Shown here: positions 1 through 12,040 of the stretch, in pieces | Numbering within the stretch: position 1 is the stretch's first letter | Layout: every line of letters starts with the position of its first letter | Assembly (NCBI GenBank): GCA_023374025.1 | Contig: SIJG01000020.1 | Location: forward strand, 62,001-126,000 | DNA: 64,000 nucleotides | Reading direction: 5' to 3' | From: Heterodera schachtii | Lineage: Eukaryota; Nematoda; Chromadorea; Rhabditida; Heteroderidae | Made by a program: the position numbers and the translations under genes | The notes under the pieces: generated by a model | What the model was told of the DNA's origin: nothing | Databases searched by the model: none | The model's input: only the letters and a program-made list of their open reading frames with translations

Positions 1-2688
1 TTTCTTCATAATACTCAAAATTTTAAAATTCCTTTTGCTTTTTCTTCTGTATCTTTTTTTAGTTTGATAATTTTATTTACTTGCTAAGATATTGCAATTC
101 TATCGACTAAATGATATTTTTATTGCTTTTCATTTTTGATTTGAAATTTAAAAAAATCAAATATTATTTGAATTTGTTTAAACGGGACCCGAAAAACGAA
201 ATTCGGGTATCAGACGAACATTCGAAAATAGGCCAAAAATCATTAAATTTTTTAAATTTTGCTAATCTCTTAAATATTTTTATTAATTATGATAGAATTT
301 GTTCTGCTTTACTATTTAAAAAGCACAAATTTTTGTTCAATTTACTTTTATTTGCACTTCTTATTCGCTTTATACTTTGCAAATGAGCATATATGTTCAG
401 TGGTAATTCTTAATTTTTAAAATTATAATATTTAATAATTATTATAAAAATTAGTCAAAGCGAGAGATATATAATGCAGCAATCGCAACTTCAATTAATT
501 TTTATGACAGTCCAAATATTATATAATAAATAACAAAATTATTTTTTAAAAAAAAGTTTTGATTATTGTAGAATTTTTTTTTCTATTTTAAACAACTAAA
601 TTCTAGTTTATTTGTTAAATGTACATTTTAAATAAATTAAAATTATCGTTTGATAATATTCAATATTCTTTATCATTTTTCTATGCTTTTTGGGAAATAT
701 ATAAAAATTTATTTAATAAATTTTTTAAATTTATTTTATAATTCATTATTCATGAATTGTAGAAATATTCTAAAAATATTTTTTAAATTATTTTTCTTCG
801 ACTCTTTTAATCACTCAAATTTCTTAATTTTTATTAATGATATTTTAAAGCAAATTTAAAAAAATATCAAGAAATGATTTTAATGAATGATTAATTAAAA
901 ATACTATTAAAAATTTTAGGTTTTCCTTGATAATTTAATTGAATCAATATTTTATAAAAATAGTTAACAGAATAATCCCAATTGTAATGTTTTGACAGTT
1001 TTTCGTTATTTTCAAAAATTTCAAAGCGAAATGGTTCCATAGACTTTATATTCTTTTGATAATATTCAATATTCTTTATCATTTTTTGTATGTCTTTCTT
1101 GCGAAATATATAAGTTTACTTAATATCTCATATTTGTTTTAGTTTTATTTTATAATTCAACAATTCAAATATATTAATCTTGGTAGAAATATTCTAAAAA
1201 TATTTATTTAATTTATTCTTAAAAATAAATTGTTAAAAAATAACGCTTTTAAAACTTTAATTGAATATCTAATTATTTTTTTAATATCTTGCCTTGACTT
1301 AGCTCTTTTATTAATAAAGATTCAAAAACCATTTGGTAAATTATTATATTATTATTAGTTTTTTAACAACAGGTTTTTGAAAAACCAAGATATTTTTAGT
1401 TTATCCCTTTTCATTTCATCTTCTGATATTTATTATGAAAATATTTTTATCTTTTATGCAGAAATCTTTTTTATTTATTTTTATATATTAATAAGAATAA
1501 AATCTAAATTATTTATTGCATAGATTTAAATATTTTAAAAAAAATATTTTATTTTTAAATAAATTTATTCTTGTTATTTATTTAAATTTTAAATCATGTT
1601 TTCTGGCGCTCCACCTAAATACTGTTAAAGCCTGTTTTGATTGCATTTTATGTACCTTTAAAACAATATTATTTGAAAGCTTTATATATTAAAATCGAGA
1701 TTAAATATTTTCATAATTACAATTTATATGGACATAATAATTAAAAAATAATAATTATTGTTTATTTCACATTTCAACTGTTTTTGTTGATCATGCAATT
1801 GCCTCACATTGACAAAGTTTAATTTATTTTTTGTGACCAGGTTTAGTTTTCAATTTATTTTGTTTCAAGACTTTTTATATGTAGCATTTTTTCTACAAAA
1901 TAAACAAATATTTTTGCGCTTTTTATTGTTGATAGTTTCCAATTTTTAGAGATTATTTAACTGAATTTATATTAATTATTTAACATTTCCTCAAATTCAA
2001 TTTTCCATTTTAATTTTTATTTTTTTTTTCAATAATTAAATTTGTATACAAAAATATAATGGTTTTTCTTTTTCTTTAGCTTTGAAAAATTTAAATTATT
2101 CAAACAAATGAAGAGAATAATTAATGGTGGTACATGGATAATTTAGTGCCTTTATAAATTTATGCCATCATATTTTACAATCCCTTTTAAATTTACAAAA
2201 TGATATATTCTTCTTATTGATTATATTCTTTTATTATTCATTATACCTGATTGATATTCACGTTTTTCCTCACTTTTAAAAAATGTATTATTATTTTTTC
2301 TTTAATTTTTTTGCTTTTTTAATTTTTGCTTTTTATTTTTCAAGTAAAATAAAAATAAAATTTTTAATTATTACAAACTGTTTTCTATTGCTGAATATGC
2401 ATTTAATTAAAATAAATGTTCTGTTTCAGAGTGATTGAGATTGAATACGCAATTGGCTTTGCATTGATGATAATTTATTTTTTTTTTTCTTCATTAATTA
2501 TATTTTTCTGATTTAATTAATATATTGTGTTAATTTAATTTATTTTTTCAATTTGTAAAATATCATTTAAAATAAGCATTCATTTTTTATGAGTAAATGT
2601 AACCATGGCCTTATGCTGGACAAATACTTTATCATAATGATGAATTTTATACTTGTTTGTCTTGGTTTTTTGGCAAAAAAAAATAGAT
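1..2688. other. A+T desert, T-rich strand, no gene seen
   Basis: The plus strand is strongly T-rich with short A and T runs and frequent stops in all frames. The open frames at 111-386 and 650-859 are rich in Phe, Leu, Ile and Lys, have no recognisable motif, and look like by-products of the base composition. A diverged direct repeat lies at 648-1215. Otherwise I see nothing but low-complexity A+T sequence. Confidence 0.7.
648..1215 (+). repeat. Diverged direct repeat pair (648-800 and 1056-1215)
   Basis: Both copies begin with a closely matching stretch (tttgataatattcaatattc) followed by ctttatcattttt and gaaatatata. Both later share gtagaaatattctaaaaatatt. The copies are about 408 bp apart and differ by small indels, so this is an old tandem duplication. 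The short minus-strand open frame at 891-1082 runs into the second copy and is not taken as a gene. Confidence 0.7.
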
Positions 2689-2752
2689 GATTTATTATTA
2701 TTCTTGTCGAATGCAGTACGAGTTGAAGATTTTCAGTCGGAGACTCCGATGG
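2689..2752 (+). repeat. Variable cassette (locus a)
   Basis: The left box ttattattattcttgtc ends at 2708. It is followed by about 28 bp with mixed base use (2709-2736) and then by tcggagactccgatgg, which starts at the place where other loci carry TCGCATTTGG. The sequence after it (gggtatttatttttaatttt, then tatatttaagataat) matches the flank that follows locus c near 30040. The middle resembles no other locus. Function unknown; frame 3 is interrupted by a stop, so a coding role is unlikely. Confidence 0.65.
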
Positions 2753-4221
2753 GTATTTATTTTTAATTTTATATAAATAATAATTCTATTTATATTTAAG
2801 ATAATTTAGAAATAAATTATTGAATTATTAAAAACAATTCCAAAAATAAATTAAATGCTTTAATATCTATTTTTAAATTTATTCCAATCATTTTACATTT
2901 AATTATATGTGTTTCGTTATATTTATTTATTTTTTTTTTTATTATTTATTTTTTAAATCTCTTTTTATTCTAATACTATTTTTTTTTTTTGCAATTTTTT
3001 ATAATTTATTTCAAATTGCGTTGGTGTACCATTCGATTGAATTCATTGCTCCTTCGCAGAAGGTATTTAACTCGTCCCAGTATATTTTTAAAAAATTGTT
3101 CTACATAACTCTTATTGACATTATGAAATTTATAGACTAATTGAAAACTTGGGGCTTTAAATAATATTGATATTAAAAATTTGTTATTTTTTATTAAATT
3201 ATGAAAATTTCATTTTCTTGATACGACCCACCATCTGTGGTATGACCGATCTGAATATATTTATATTTTTTAAATTGTATTTATAATTGAATTAAAGTTA
3301 TTTTCCGTTTATTTTGTAAATAAATTATTAATTATTAAAAAAAAATTACAAAAATATATTAAATTCTCTAATATACATTTTTTAAATTTTCTTTACATTA
3401 ATTGCTTTTTAATTTTATTATAATGTTCATTTAATTCATTTATTTGTTTTGATTAAATTTTTATAAAGTAATCTTTTATGTTTTTTTAATTTCAATTTCT
3501 TTCTATGATTAATAATTATATTTTTCTTTTATAATCATTCCTCTAGAATGTCAATGCTTTATCATTTAAATGGTTTTTTAAAATTTAATTAGATAATAAA
3601 TAAATGTTGGTTTAAAAAAATAGGTCCATATTGATTTAGAACTCGGCAATTATTCTAAATTTATTAATATATTTATTTTATTGTTTAAGAAAAATTTAAA
3701 TAAATATTTTTATATAAATCTAAGTAATAGTTGCAATCTTTAATTATTTATTTTTATTTCAAGCCTAAAGAGGATTATTTAAATTTAGACAATAAAATAG
3801 GTAATATTTATTTAATATTTTATAACAAACTCCCAAATTATTTTTTATTTATATAATGACAAAATTAATTAGAAGATATTAATTAAAGATTTGTTTATTA
3901 TTATTCCAATAATAAAAAGAACTTATTCAAAACATACACAATTCAATTAAATTATTAATATAATTGATCCATAGAACAGATAAATTATTATAAAAGGCAG
4001 ATAAAAATTTAAAGTATATTCTTCTAAAAAAACAACTACGGCAATTTATTTAATTAGTTTATTCTTAAGATCTACATCCAACATTTATCAAATTTCATTA
4101 AGTGAAATTCTGTTGCAAGGCTTTTATTTTTTCATTTATCAAAGTCAAATAAAAAAACTACAATTAAAATCATGAAAATTAAATTAATTTAAAATGATAT
4201 TTAAAGAATTCTCTAATTATT
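2753..4221. other. A+T desert, no gene seen
   Basis: T-rich to about 3800, then A-rich. One small patch with more G+C lies at 3221-3251 (gatacgacccacc ... gtatgaccgatctg). The open frame at 2907-3140 is almost all Phe, Ile, Leu and Tyr and is treated as a composition artefact. Confidence 0.6.
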
Positions 4222-4539
4222 TTACATATAATTCTTATTAATAGGGCAAGGAATGATATGCAAATGCATATTTTTTCGTGCATATTTGAGCATTTTTTCA
4301 ACAAATCCTCTATTAAAACGGCCCCCTCGTGCCCATACCTCAATGTGTATAAGTTTTAGAGACTTGCGGTCTTTTGTATATTGTAGACAATTTTGTGCTC
4401 TTTCAAATGTGCTTACAAAAATTTCCAAAAAATTTCCCCAGCCCCTTATGATTTTTTTTAATTTCCTGGTTTTTTCCCGATCACTATGAAGGAGTGATCT
4501 GATCAAGTTGCTGTAAATGACTTTTTTGATCAACATCAA
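4222..4539 (-). pseudogene. Decayed Tc1/mariner-type transposase fragment
   Basis: A 105-codon open frame in an otherwise frame-poor region. Residues 5-33 (KKVIYSNLIRSLLHSDREK, then RGWGNF) correspond to a peptide encoded in the TA-flanked element at 39725-39825, where the same frame reads KKVICNKLIRSLLYGD, then two stops and GLGKIF. The DNA also matches (aaaaaagtcattt, then ttgatcagatcactcctt in both). This places the fragment in the same transposon family. No terminal inverted repeats flank this copy and no catalytic acidic triad is visible, so it is a truncated relic. The C-terminal part (IEVWARGGRFNRGF) has no match in the window. The family match is seen directly; the Tc1/mariner label rests on the other copy's TA flanks and repeats. 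Confidence 0.55.
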
Positions 4540-6959
4540 AAGCTAGCTTAGCAGGAAATTTTTTCTGAATTTTTGGCCCACAAAATATTGCTTTATTTAT
4601 GATTGAATAAAGGGTTCCTAAACATATGAAACCAGAAAATAGACTGCGGTTTATTCGAAAAAGTCTGACATAAAATTCATATTTCCATTAATAGTTGGTA
4701 TCATTCGAAAGCCCACAAAAAATTATCTCAAATTTTATTAAGTTTTAAAAGGTCAAGCTAAAAAGTGGAAAATTGTCATAACTTTTGAAAAACCTAATAA
4801 AATTTTTGAAATTTACCAAGCTAATACCGCAATTCAATAGCTATCGTATAATACCAAGATTATAATTTGGTTACGTCTGAGAAAAGTTATTAGAATAAAT
4901 TACAAAATCTAATTATTGAAATAATTTGTAAAAAATCTTAGCAAATGAAAACTTTATTTTATTTTTCAAAAGTGCTGATCAGACGACTTAGTCAAAAAAT
5001 CCGCATACAGATCTGTGAATAAATAGAAATAAAACACAGAAAAATAAAAAATAACAGCAAATAACAAGTCATTTATTAAATTTAGATTTTTTTTATTGAT
5101 ATTTTCGAATTGAAGATCAATAAAAGAATTGATATAATAATTACAAAAAGTTCAAAAATAGAAAAAATAAATTTGATCGGCGCTACAAATATTAATCAGT
5201 AAAAATTTGTATTTGTACGAAAAGGATTCGGCATTGAAAATGCAAATTTATTTTTGGTAATATTATGTAAATAATTAAAAAAAATTTTTTCATGATATTT
5301 CAGTTTGGCATAAAATATTGTTGAAGATCATTTAACTAAAAAATTGGCATTTATGATGTCACTATAATTTTTACAAAATGGAATTAAATTAATAAAAATA
5401 TTTGTGTTTTTATTTTAAAAATTTACTTAAAAATATTTAAAATAATTTTTTTTTAAAGCATTTCTTTTTAAATTGTTATCTCGAATTATATTGTGCAAAA
5501 TTATAAAAAGTATTTAATATAATATTTTAAATTAACTTCTTTGCTACTATGTTCCGTTTTTCAAGGAATACATTAAGTTTTTGCTTTATAAGTTTTGAAG
5601 TTTTCTTATGTTGATTAATATTTTTTATTTAATTTTAATATTTTCCAAGATAGGCTTTCGCCATCCGTTTCTTCGTAGCGCCACGTTTTTGTATTTTTTT
5701 ATGAATCAATTCCTTTTCCTTAACGAATATTTATATAAAAACATCTTTTAACAAATAAAATAAATTAATTTTAATTATTTTTAATTTTTAATAAGCTTAA
5801 TTGAAAAATGGTTTAAAAAAAATTTCGAATTATTTTTATTTGTTTTTATTTCAAAATTAAATAAAAAAATTTTTATAAATGAATTATTTTCTGCACTCAT
5901 TTATTGATTTAAACTTCTAGAATCGATTTAAAATCATTTTATTATAATAATGCAAATCTAATTTTAACATAACATTTATCTAGTCATTTTAATAAATATT
6001 TTATTTATTTTAGTTTAAAAATAAATTAATTGAAATAAGCAATTTATTTACTTTTTTCTCTTTAGAGCCATTTAGGAATTTTATGACTAATAATTTTCAC
6101 ATTTTTTTTATTGTAGTAAGTATCTAAAATTTAGTACTAAGTATTTCTTTAATTATTATAATTTGTTTTTTTATTTATAATTACATTTTTAACCAGAATA
6201 ATAAATGATTTATGCTCAATTTTTATTTTATTTCAATTTATTTTTATAAAATCTGTATCACATGTCCTGTAACTCTTTTCAGTTTCTTGTTTCGTTACAT
6301 CGAATATTCAATATATAAGTGTTTAAAAAAGATTTTGAAGTATATTTTATTTTATTTTCTTCGTTAATATGAATATGTTTAAAATTAAACTCTTCTTATT
6401 GTAGATAATGCAGTATAATATTTTTAATGTGCCAAATAAAATCTTGTAGAATTTTTTTCGATTTAATAGATCATATAAAAAAGTCACAGTTAATTTTTTT
6501 TTTTATGCTAATGTCCTTTTATTCGATATTCGGTTTTTATTATTTTTTTAAATTATCTGAATTTTGTTTTATTTGCATTTTTGGGTGTGAATATATGCAA
6601 GAATTTATTTTATCATTTTATAATAGATTTACCATTCCATTTTTTGTAATTGGTGTAAAAGATTGTGAACCTTTTTTTAATTTATAAGGTTTAATATCAA
6701 CTATTCTTTATCTATTCCATGTCCAGATTATAATTGATTTTTATGGATTGCGCCACTTTTAAATCAATAAATGCATTTTTTTTGTTTCTATAATTCCTAA
6801 TAATTAATTTTTTAATCTTGTTTAATCGTTTTCATGATTATTTTTTCAATAATTATTTATTTATTTTTCATTTTAAGCATTTAAATTTTTATTTTTTGGT
6901 TACAATATCATTTAGCCATTAACGAAATTATTAAAAAATTATTAAAAACTAAGAAAATA
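4540..6959. other. A+T-rich sequence with weak relics
   Basis: The stretch 4540-4960 has more balanced base use and may be the rest of the decayed transposon next to it, but I could not match it to a second copy. A short G+C patch sits at 5650-5690 (ataggctttcgccatccg, then cgtagcgccacg). From about 5540 onward the plus strand is T-rich again. The open frame at 6427-6687 is composition-driven. No gene seen. Confidence 0.5.
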
Positions 6960-7124
6960 AAACTATTTAATAAATCCACAAATTATTTTATTTTATATTT
7001 TCATTTCATTTCTTTTTCTTTTTAAATTTATTTAAAAATGATCAAACTATTTAATAAATGCATAAATTATCTTATTATTTTTTCATTTCATTTCATTTTC
7101 TTTTTAAATTTATTTAAAATGATC
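6960..7124 (+). repeat. Tandem duplication, period 84 bp, two copies
   Basis: aaactatttaataaatccac at 6960 recurs as aaactatttaataaatgcat at 7044. Both are followed by attttcatttcattt(c), ctttttaaatttatttaaa and atgatc. Few differences, so fairly recent. Confidence 0.8.
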
Positions 7125-7410
7125 AATCTGATTTTATTGCAAATATATTCAGAAAATATTTGGCATTTTTCCTTTGAATTTTCAAAAAATGTCAAAACGA
7201 TATTCTGACAGAAGGTCAAAAATTTTAAACTTTTCTTAAAATTTTGGAGGTAAAGTCATTAAATATCCTTATAATTTTTATTTGGTAATTCAATAATTTT
7301 TATTTATCTATTATTTAGCTTTTTATTTATAATTGATAAGAGAAAAAAATATTTGTTAGAATTCGCATTTTTTAAATAATTCTTTTGCACGTCACTCACA
7401 TTACTTTGCA

Positions 7411-7505
7411 GTAGAGATGCGCCGTGAATCACGGTCACGGTCACGGTTACCGTGAATTTCACGGGTTTTTTCATTCACGGTCACGGTCACGATTCACGGT
7501 ACCAA
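7411..7505 (+). repeat. Word-repeat element, word tcacgg/cacggt
   Basis: Starts at gtagagatgcg and carries many copies of cacgg or its reverse complement ccgtg in a degenerate 6-bp rhythm, broken by an ATT-rich spacer and a T6 run. The layout (words, T6, words, then ACCAA) parallels the element at 61181-61306, which uses gggtcc instead. The start TAGAGAT and a possible end ATCTCTA at about 7669-7676 suggest a hAT-like MITE, but I could not find a matching 8-bp target duplication. Confidence 0.6.
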
Positions 7506-7638
7506 TTGGTTATTCCGTGAAAAATTTACACTGGATAAAATTGAATATTTACGAATTACATATTGTTTTCATAGAGAAATTTGGTCATTTTTTGGGAAAT
7601 TTTTGGTAAGAAACAGAGCAAAAGTTTTCAAAAATTTC

Positions 7639-7668
7639 CCCGGCGGCGCCTATCGGCACCGCCGGCCC
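7639..7668. repeat. G+C stem-loop of a dispersed family
   Basis: GGCGGCGCC (7642-7650), a TATC loop, then GGCACCGCC (7655-7663), a 9-bp stem with one mismatch. Embedded in A/T-rich sequence (caaaaatttccc before it). Near-identical modules are at 8156, 38017, 60334 and 63176. Confidence 0.8.
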
Positions 7669-8010
7669 AATCTCTATTCCTGAAACTTTTTGAACAAAGT
7701 CAACTACCAATATTGTGCGAAAAGAAATAAAAAGTCAAGCTTCAAGGATGACCACTTTAAATAAAAAACTCATTAAATTTCTTTAAAAGTCGCTCGAAAT
7801 TAGGTTATTTTGGGCAAAAGCAGTTGTCAATCACAAAAAATTTTCAAATATTGTCCACTATGTATAACCCTTATTTTTCTTAATAATTGGGCAAATATAT
7901 CTTATAGACCAAAAACAAAAAACAATATAAAAAAGGTCCGAATCGATTTTGAACGCAAAATTATGAGAAATATGCAAATTATGGGCGCTCCACGCGTGCC
8001 AATGGTAGTG

Positions 8011-8075
8011 CTGTTCGAGACCGAAAATTTTCCGAGGCTCGAGACCGAGACTTGACCCCGAGACTCGAGACCGAT
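8011..8075 (+). repeat. Word-repeat element, word gagacc
   Basis: cgagaccgaaaattttcc, then gaggctcgagaccgagac, then ttgaccccgagactcgagac. The order of words and the AAAATTTT spacer match the element at 41428-41560, where the word is gggacc. Chance open frames here (7810-8055 plus, 7902-8090 minus) are not genes. Confidence 0.6.
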
Positions 8076-8084
8076 TTTTATATT

Positions 8085-8300
8085 TCTCATTTTTGGCTCA
8101 TTTTACGAACAAAATCTGTTAACAAATTGCAATCAAATTTTAGATTTTTCCCCCCGGCGGCGCCTACCGGCACCGCCGGACTACAAAAATTTATTATTTT
8201 ATAAAAATTGGCAAATTCGCAAAATTTGGCCATTTTTGTACAAAATCCGTGCACAAATTGCACTCAAATTTTTAAAAATTCGCCTCAAATTTACGGTCTT
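8085..8300. repeat. G+C stem-loop repeat with conserved flanks
   Basis: Stem GGCGGCGCC (8156-8164), loop TACC, GGCACCGCC (8169-8177). The flanks contain ggctcattttacgaacaaaat, gttaacaaattgcaa and, on the other side, ggccatttttgtacaaaatc. Similar text flanks the modules near 38100, 60270 and 63230, so the repeat unit is at least about 200 bp and the stem-loop is its core. Confidence 0.7.
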
Positions 8301-11300
8301 TTATTTTCAATGTATTTTTTATTATTTTAAATTTGTAAAACAATTTGTACTTAATTTTTTTTTTTTGCATAATTATTTTGTGCTATTTCTTATGTAATTT
8401 TCAATTTTTACCCGATTCTTATTTTTTCTTCATTCTCACAATTTATGAGTTTTCAATTAAGCATCATTATAAAAAATTTCATGGACTAAAAACGATTGTT
8501 CAAAAATACACGTGAAATAAGTACAGCGATTATTAATTTATGTAAATTTTCAAATAATTCATAACATTTTTTCGTTAAGGTGTATTTAAAGAATAAAAAT
8601 AATTTAATTTAAATATAGGTTAAAAATAAATAGATTTTATTAATATTTAAAAATATCAACAATATTAAAGTATAAACAAAGACTTTTAAAAATGACACAT
8701 AAACAGATAAACGGATATAAAATAATAAAGAATTAAGATTACGATTGGATTGCACCTTTTATATTTTTATAACGAAAATAATAAATTAAACCCAAAAATA
8801 TAAACCTGAAAATTATTTATTCATTAAATCTAAAGGTCTAAAGGCAATATATTCGAAGCCGCACAACAAAAATATTAAATTCTTAAAATAAAGGTCAGAA
8901 AATCAAATTATTATTATTAATAATAAAAAATAAATAAATCAAATGCAAATATTTAATTAAAAAGAATAATAAAAGGATGAAAAATTGAAAAAATTACAAA
9001 AAAAAAAAAGTTATTTAATTACATTTAAGAAATTACCGTATCAGAAGAGCTGAGCAAATTAATAATCAAGCACAGAAAGGACAACAATGGAAACAAACAA
9101 TTCAGTCGTTGGATCAATCACTGATTTTTATTTACAGACGTTTATTATTTTTTTAGATATCGGCAAAATCGTCATAAATCACTTGAATTATCCCCAATTT
9201 TCGTCGGACATTTTGGCGTGAAATAAATGCATTATTAATTATTATTCAAATAAATTAAATCTTTTACTTATTTGTTATTGTAAAAAATTATTAAGTGCTA
9301 AGGATGTGACAAGATTAAGCATAGAAAAAGTGTGTGTTCTTCATTTGCGCCATTTGCTGTTGCTTTTTGTTTCCATACATCAACCCTGAAAAGTTTGTGA
9401 TTTTCTACCGAAATTTTAATTTCACAAGCATATCAAAACTTAAATCTAAATCCATTAGAGTATTCTGAATAAAAAGGTAAAAATATTAATATTCGAAAAT
9501 ATAAATATGCATTCTTTTAATAATAAATACTTCTAAAATCTCTTAAAATTCAACCGCACATTAATGATAAGCAAGAAATAACCAACATTCTTCTGGAATA
9601 AATCAAAAATTTATCTTTGCATTACAAAACATATATTAAAGGGAACTATCGAAAATGAATTTTTAAAGATAAAACAAAACAATAATAATTAATTTGATAA
9701 AATATTATGTTACTAAGATTTAAAAAAAATTCATTAAAATAATTAAATTTAGTTAATAAAGAAAGTAAAACACATGGCACGGTTTTTCAATAAATGATAT
9801 GTTATATTATAACAAAAGAACATTACTAAACTAAATTTTAAACTTTTACTCGCTCTTCTCAACTAAACTGGAAAATATTTGTTCATACTTATTCTTATCT
9901 GAGCATTTGTTTAAAGTTAAAATATCATTTTTAATTAAAAAACGTAAATAAACAATAAAATTATTAAATCTTCTTCTGTTTAGATTTATCATAATAAAAT
10001 TTGAATTTAATAAAAAACTAAAATGTAGTTAGTCATATTTTAAAACTTTATATAATTAGAAAGCATAAAAATAAATGACTTAAAAAATTTAAAAAATGAG
10101 AATATGTTATAAATTTCTATTTGCTAATAGCAAGAACTTAAGGAATTGAAATTAAAATATAATAAAGAAAAATTAATTTAGCCTTTATTATTTGGCTGGC
10201 TAATCATCACCTAATTTAATTGATTTTTGTTTATTTCAATTAAAAACATTATTTAATAATTATAAATTTATTTTTAGTAAATTAAAATAGAAGCGGAAAT
10301 AAGTTAAAAAATCCAAAAAATGGGAAACTTCTGTAATACTTGAACAATTATCGTGGAGTCAACTTTTTATAAAGTTTTACAGATGGAGGAGACCGGTTCG
10401 GATGACCAAAGGCAGCAAACCCAAATGAATTGATATATTATAAATTAAATTTTATCTGCTGAACAGTGTCTAAAAAGTATTAATAATAATAATAATAATT
10501 TTTTTTTTGTATTAAAGCAATAATTTATTTTTTTTACTAATTTAATAAATATTTGTGAAAAAATAAATTTTCTAAATTTGAGAATATTTAATTCTTTATT
10601 AATTAAAAATAAATGAAAAATATTAACCAAATCAACAATGAATTAGTTATAAATATTAATTAATCATATTTAGCCGATTTTTTTTCATATTGACACTAAT
10701 GAAGTGAAATTTATTATAAAAAAATATTTAATGTATTGGATTAATAATATAGCAAAGCATCGGTAAATAAAAATACAATAAAAAATTACATTGATAATTA
10801 ATTATATTTATTTATTGTCTTAATTATATTAATTATTAAAAAAACTTAATCAAAAACTCGTTAACTAACAAAAACTATATGAAAATAATTGCATTTAATT
10901 CAAAAATTATGAACAAAAATTCACAGGATAATATTAAAGAAATTAGTCATATAAATAGTTTTATTTTCATTTCTGAGTTAAATGATATTTATTGAAATTG
11001 TCGTAAATAAACGAAAAAACGAAAACATGAAGATTTTTTATAATTTAAAGATACTTTCATAAGGTAATGCTCAATATTATATATTTTATAACATGGAAAT
11101 TAATTAAAAAACATTTATTTACTATAAATGATTAAATAAACCCAAAAAGGTGCTGAAAAGGTGACAAGAAAATTTAAATAAAAAACTTTTCCAAGATCAA
11201 ACCTAGAGAATCTTATAAAAACAAAATTAGAAGAAATCAGCTGAAAGCCTTTCCACACATTTCACACAATATAATCTTATTAATCGAAACTCATTGGCAA

Positions 11301-11631
11301 ATGAAAAGAAATTATAAAGATATAAATATAAATTAAATTAAAAAAAGCAATTTATATTTATTCAATGAAAATGAATATTTAATATTGTATTATTAAGCCA
11401 ATTTCTAAAATAAAATTTAAAATTTAAAAATCGTCCAAATACACGACGAACTTTCAAATAGAATAAAAAAACATTTATTGGCTAAAACTGACAATTCTAG
11501 GTCCGATCCCGCAAAATTTTAATAATAAATTCTATATGCCCAGTAAATAACACATTAAAAAGCTTAAACCTTACTCAACTAAATAAATTAGCAAGACACG
11601 GTAAAGGTAAAGATTTGAAATAAAAATCGTT
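8301..11631. other. A+T desert, A-rich strand from about 8.57 kb
   Basis: The plus strand switches from T-rich to A-rich near 8570. Small patches with more G+C occur at 9175-9225 (atatcggcaaaatcgtc, then ttttcgtcggacattttggc) and 10382-10428 (gatggaggagaccggttc, then gatgaccaaaggcagc). They may be reverse-strand relatives of the variable cassettes but lack clear boxes. A (taa)n run lies near 10480-10499. No gene. Confidence 0.6.
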
Positions 11632-11915
11632 TCTTTAAAAAGTTTTCAATTAAAATAAACTTTTAAAAATACGACAAATAATAATTCAAGCATATTTTGT
11701 TTAATGTGATAAACCGCTAAAAGTTATATTTAACAAATTTTATAAGAAACGTATGAAAATTGCACATAAAATTAAATAAATTTTCAAAAAAACATAACAA
11801 ATTTTCATTAAAAAAACGAAAGTGAAAATTTAAAACGCCAATACAGATTCGATCTTCGGGATCGTCAACAAATAAATCTTCGATGATCGTCAAGAAAGTA
11901 TAATTTATCTTATAT
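11632..11915 (-). repeat. Dispersed repeat, inverted partner of 52367-52641
   Basis: The reverse complement of this segment matches 52367-52641 nearly end to end. Shared pieces include aaaacgccaatacagattcg, gatcttcgggat, gatgatcgtcaagaaagta, ctaaaagttatatttaac and cataaaattaaataaattt. The G+C core at 11836-11900 contains GATCTTCGGGATC-type inverted symmetry and is conserved between the copies, unlike the variable cassettes elsewhere. Confidence 0.85.
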
Positions 11916-11970
11916 AATTAAATAATCAGAAAAAAAACACAAACTAGAAAAATGAAAAATTATTATTAAC

Positions 11971-12040
11971 AGATTAATTTAATAATAATTTGTATTTATT
12001 CATTAAGATTAATTTAATAATAATTTGTATTTATTCATTA
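11971..12040 (+). repeat. Tandem duplication, period 35 bp, two exact copies
   Basis: agattaatttaataataatt followed by tgtatttattcatta occurs at 11971-12005 and again at 12006-12040 without a difference. Confidence 0.9.

Noticed and set aside
2421..2428. CTGTTTCA, the core motif upstream of Caenorhabditis piRNA genes
   Set aside because: I noticed a single occurrence, not a cluster, and such an 8-mer can occur by chance in 64 kb. It is not associated with the cassettes.
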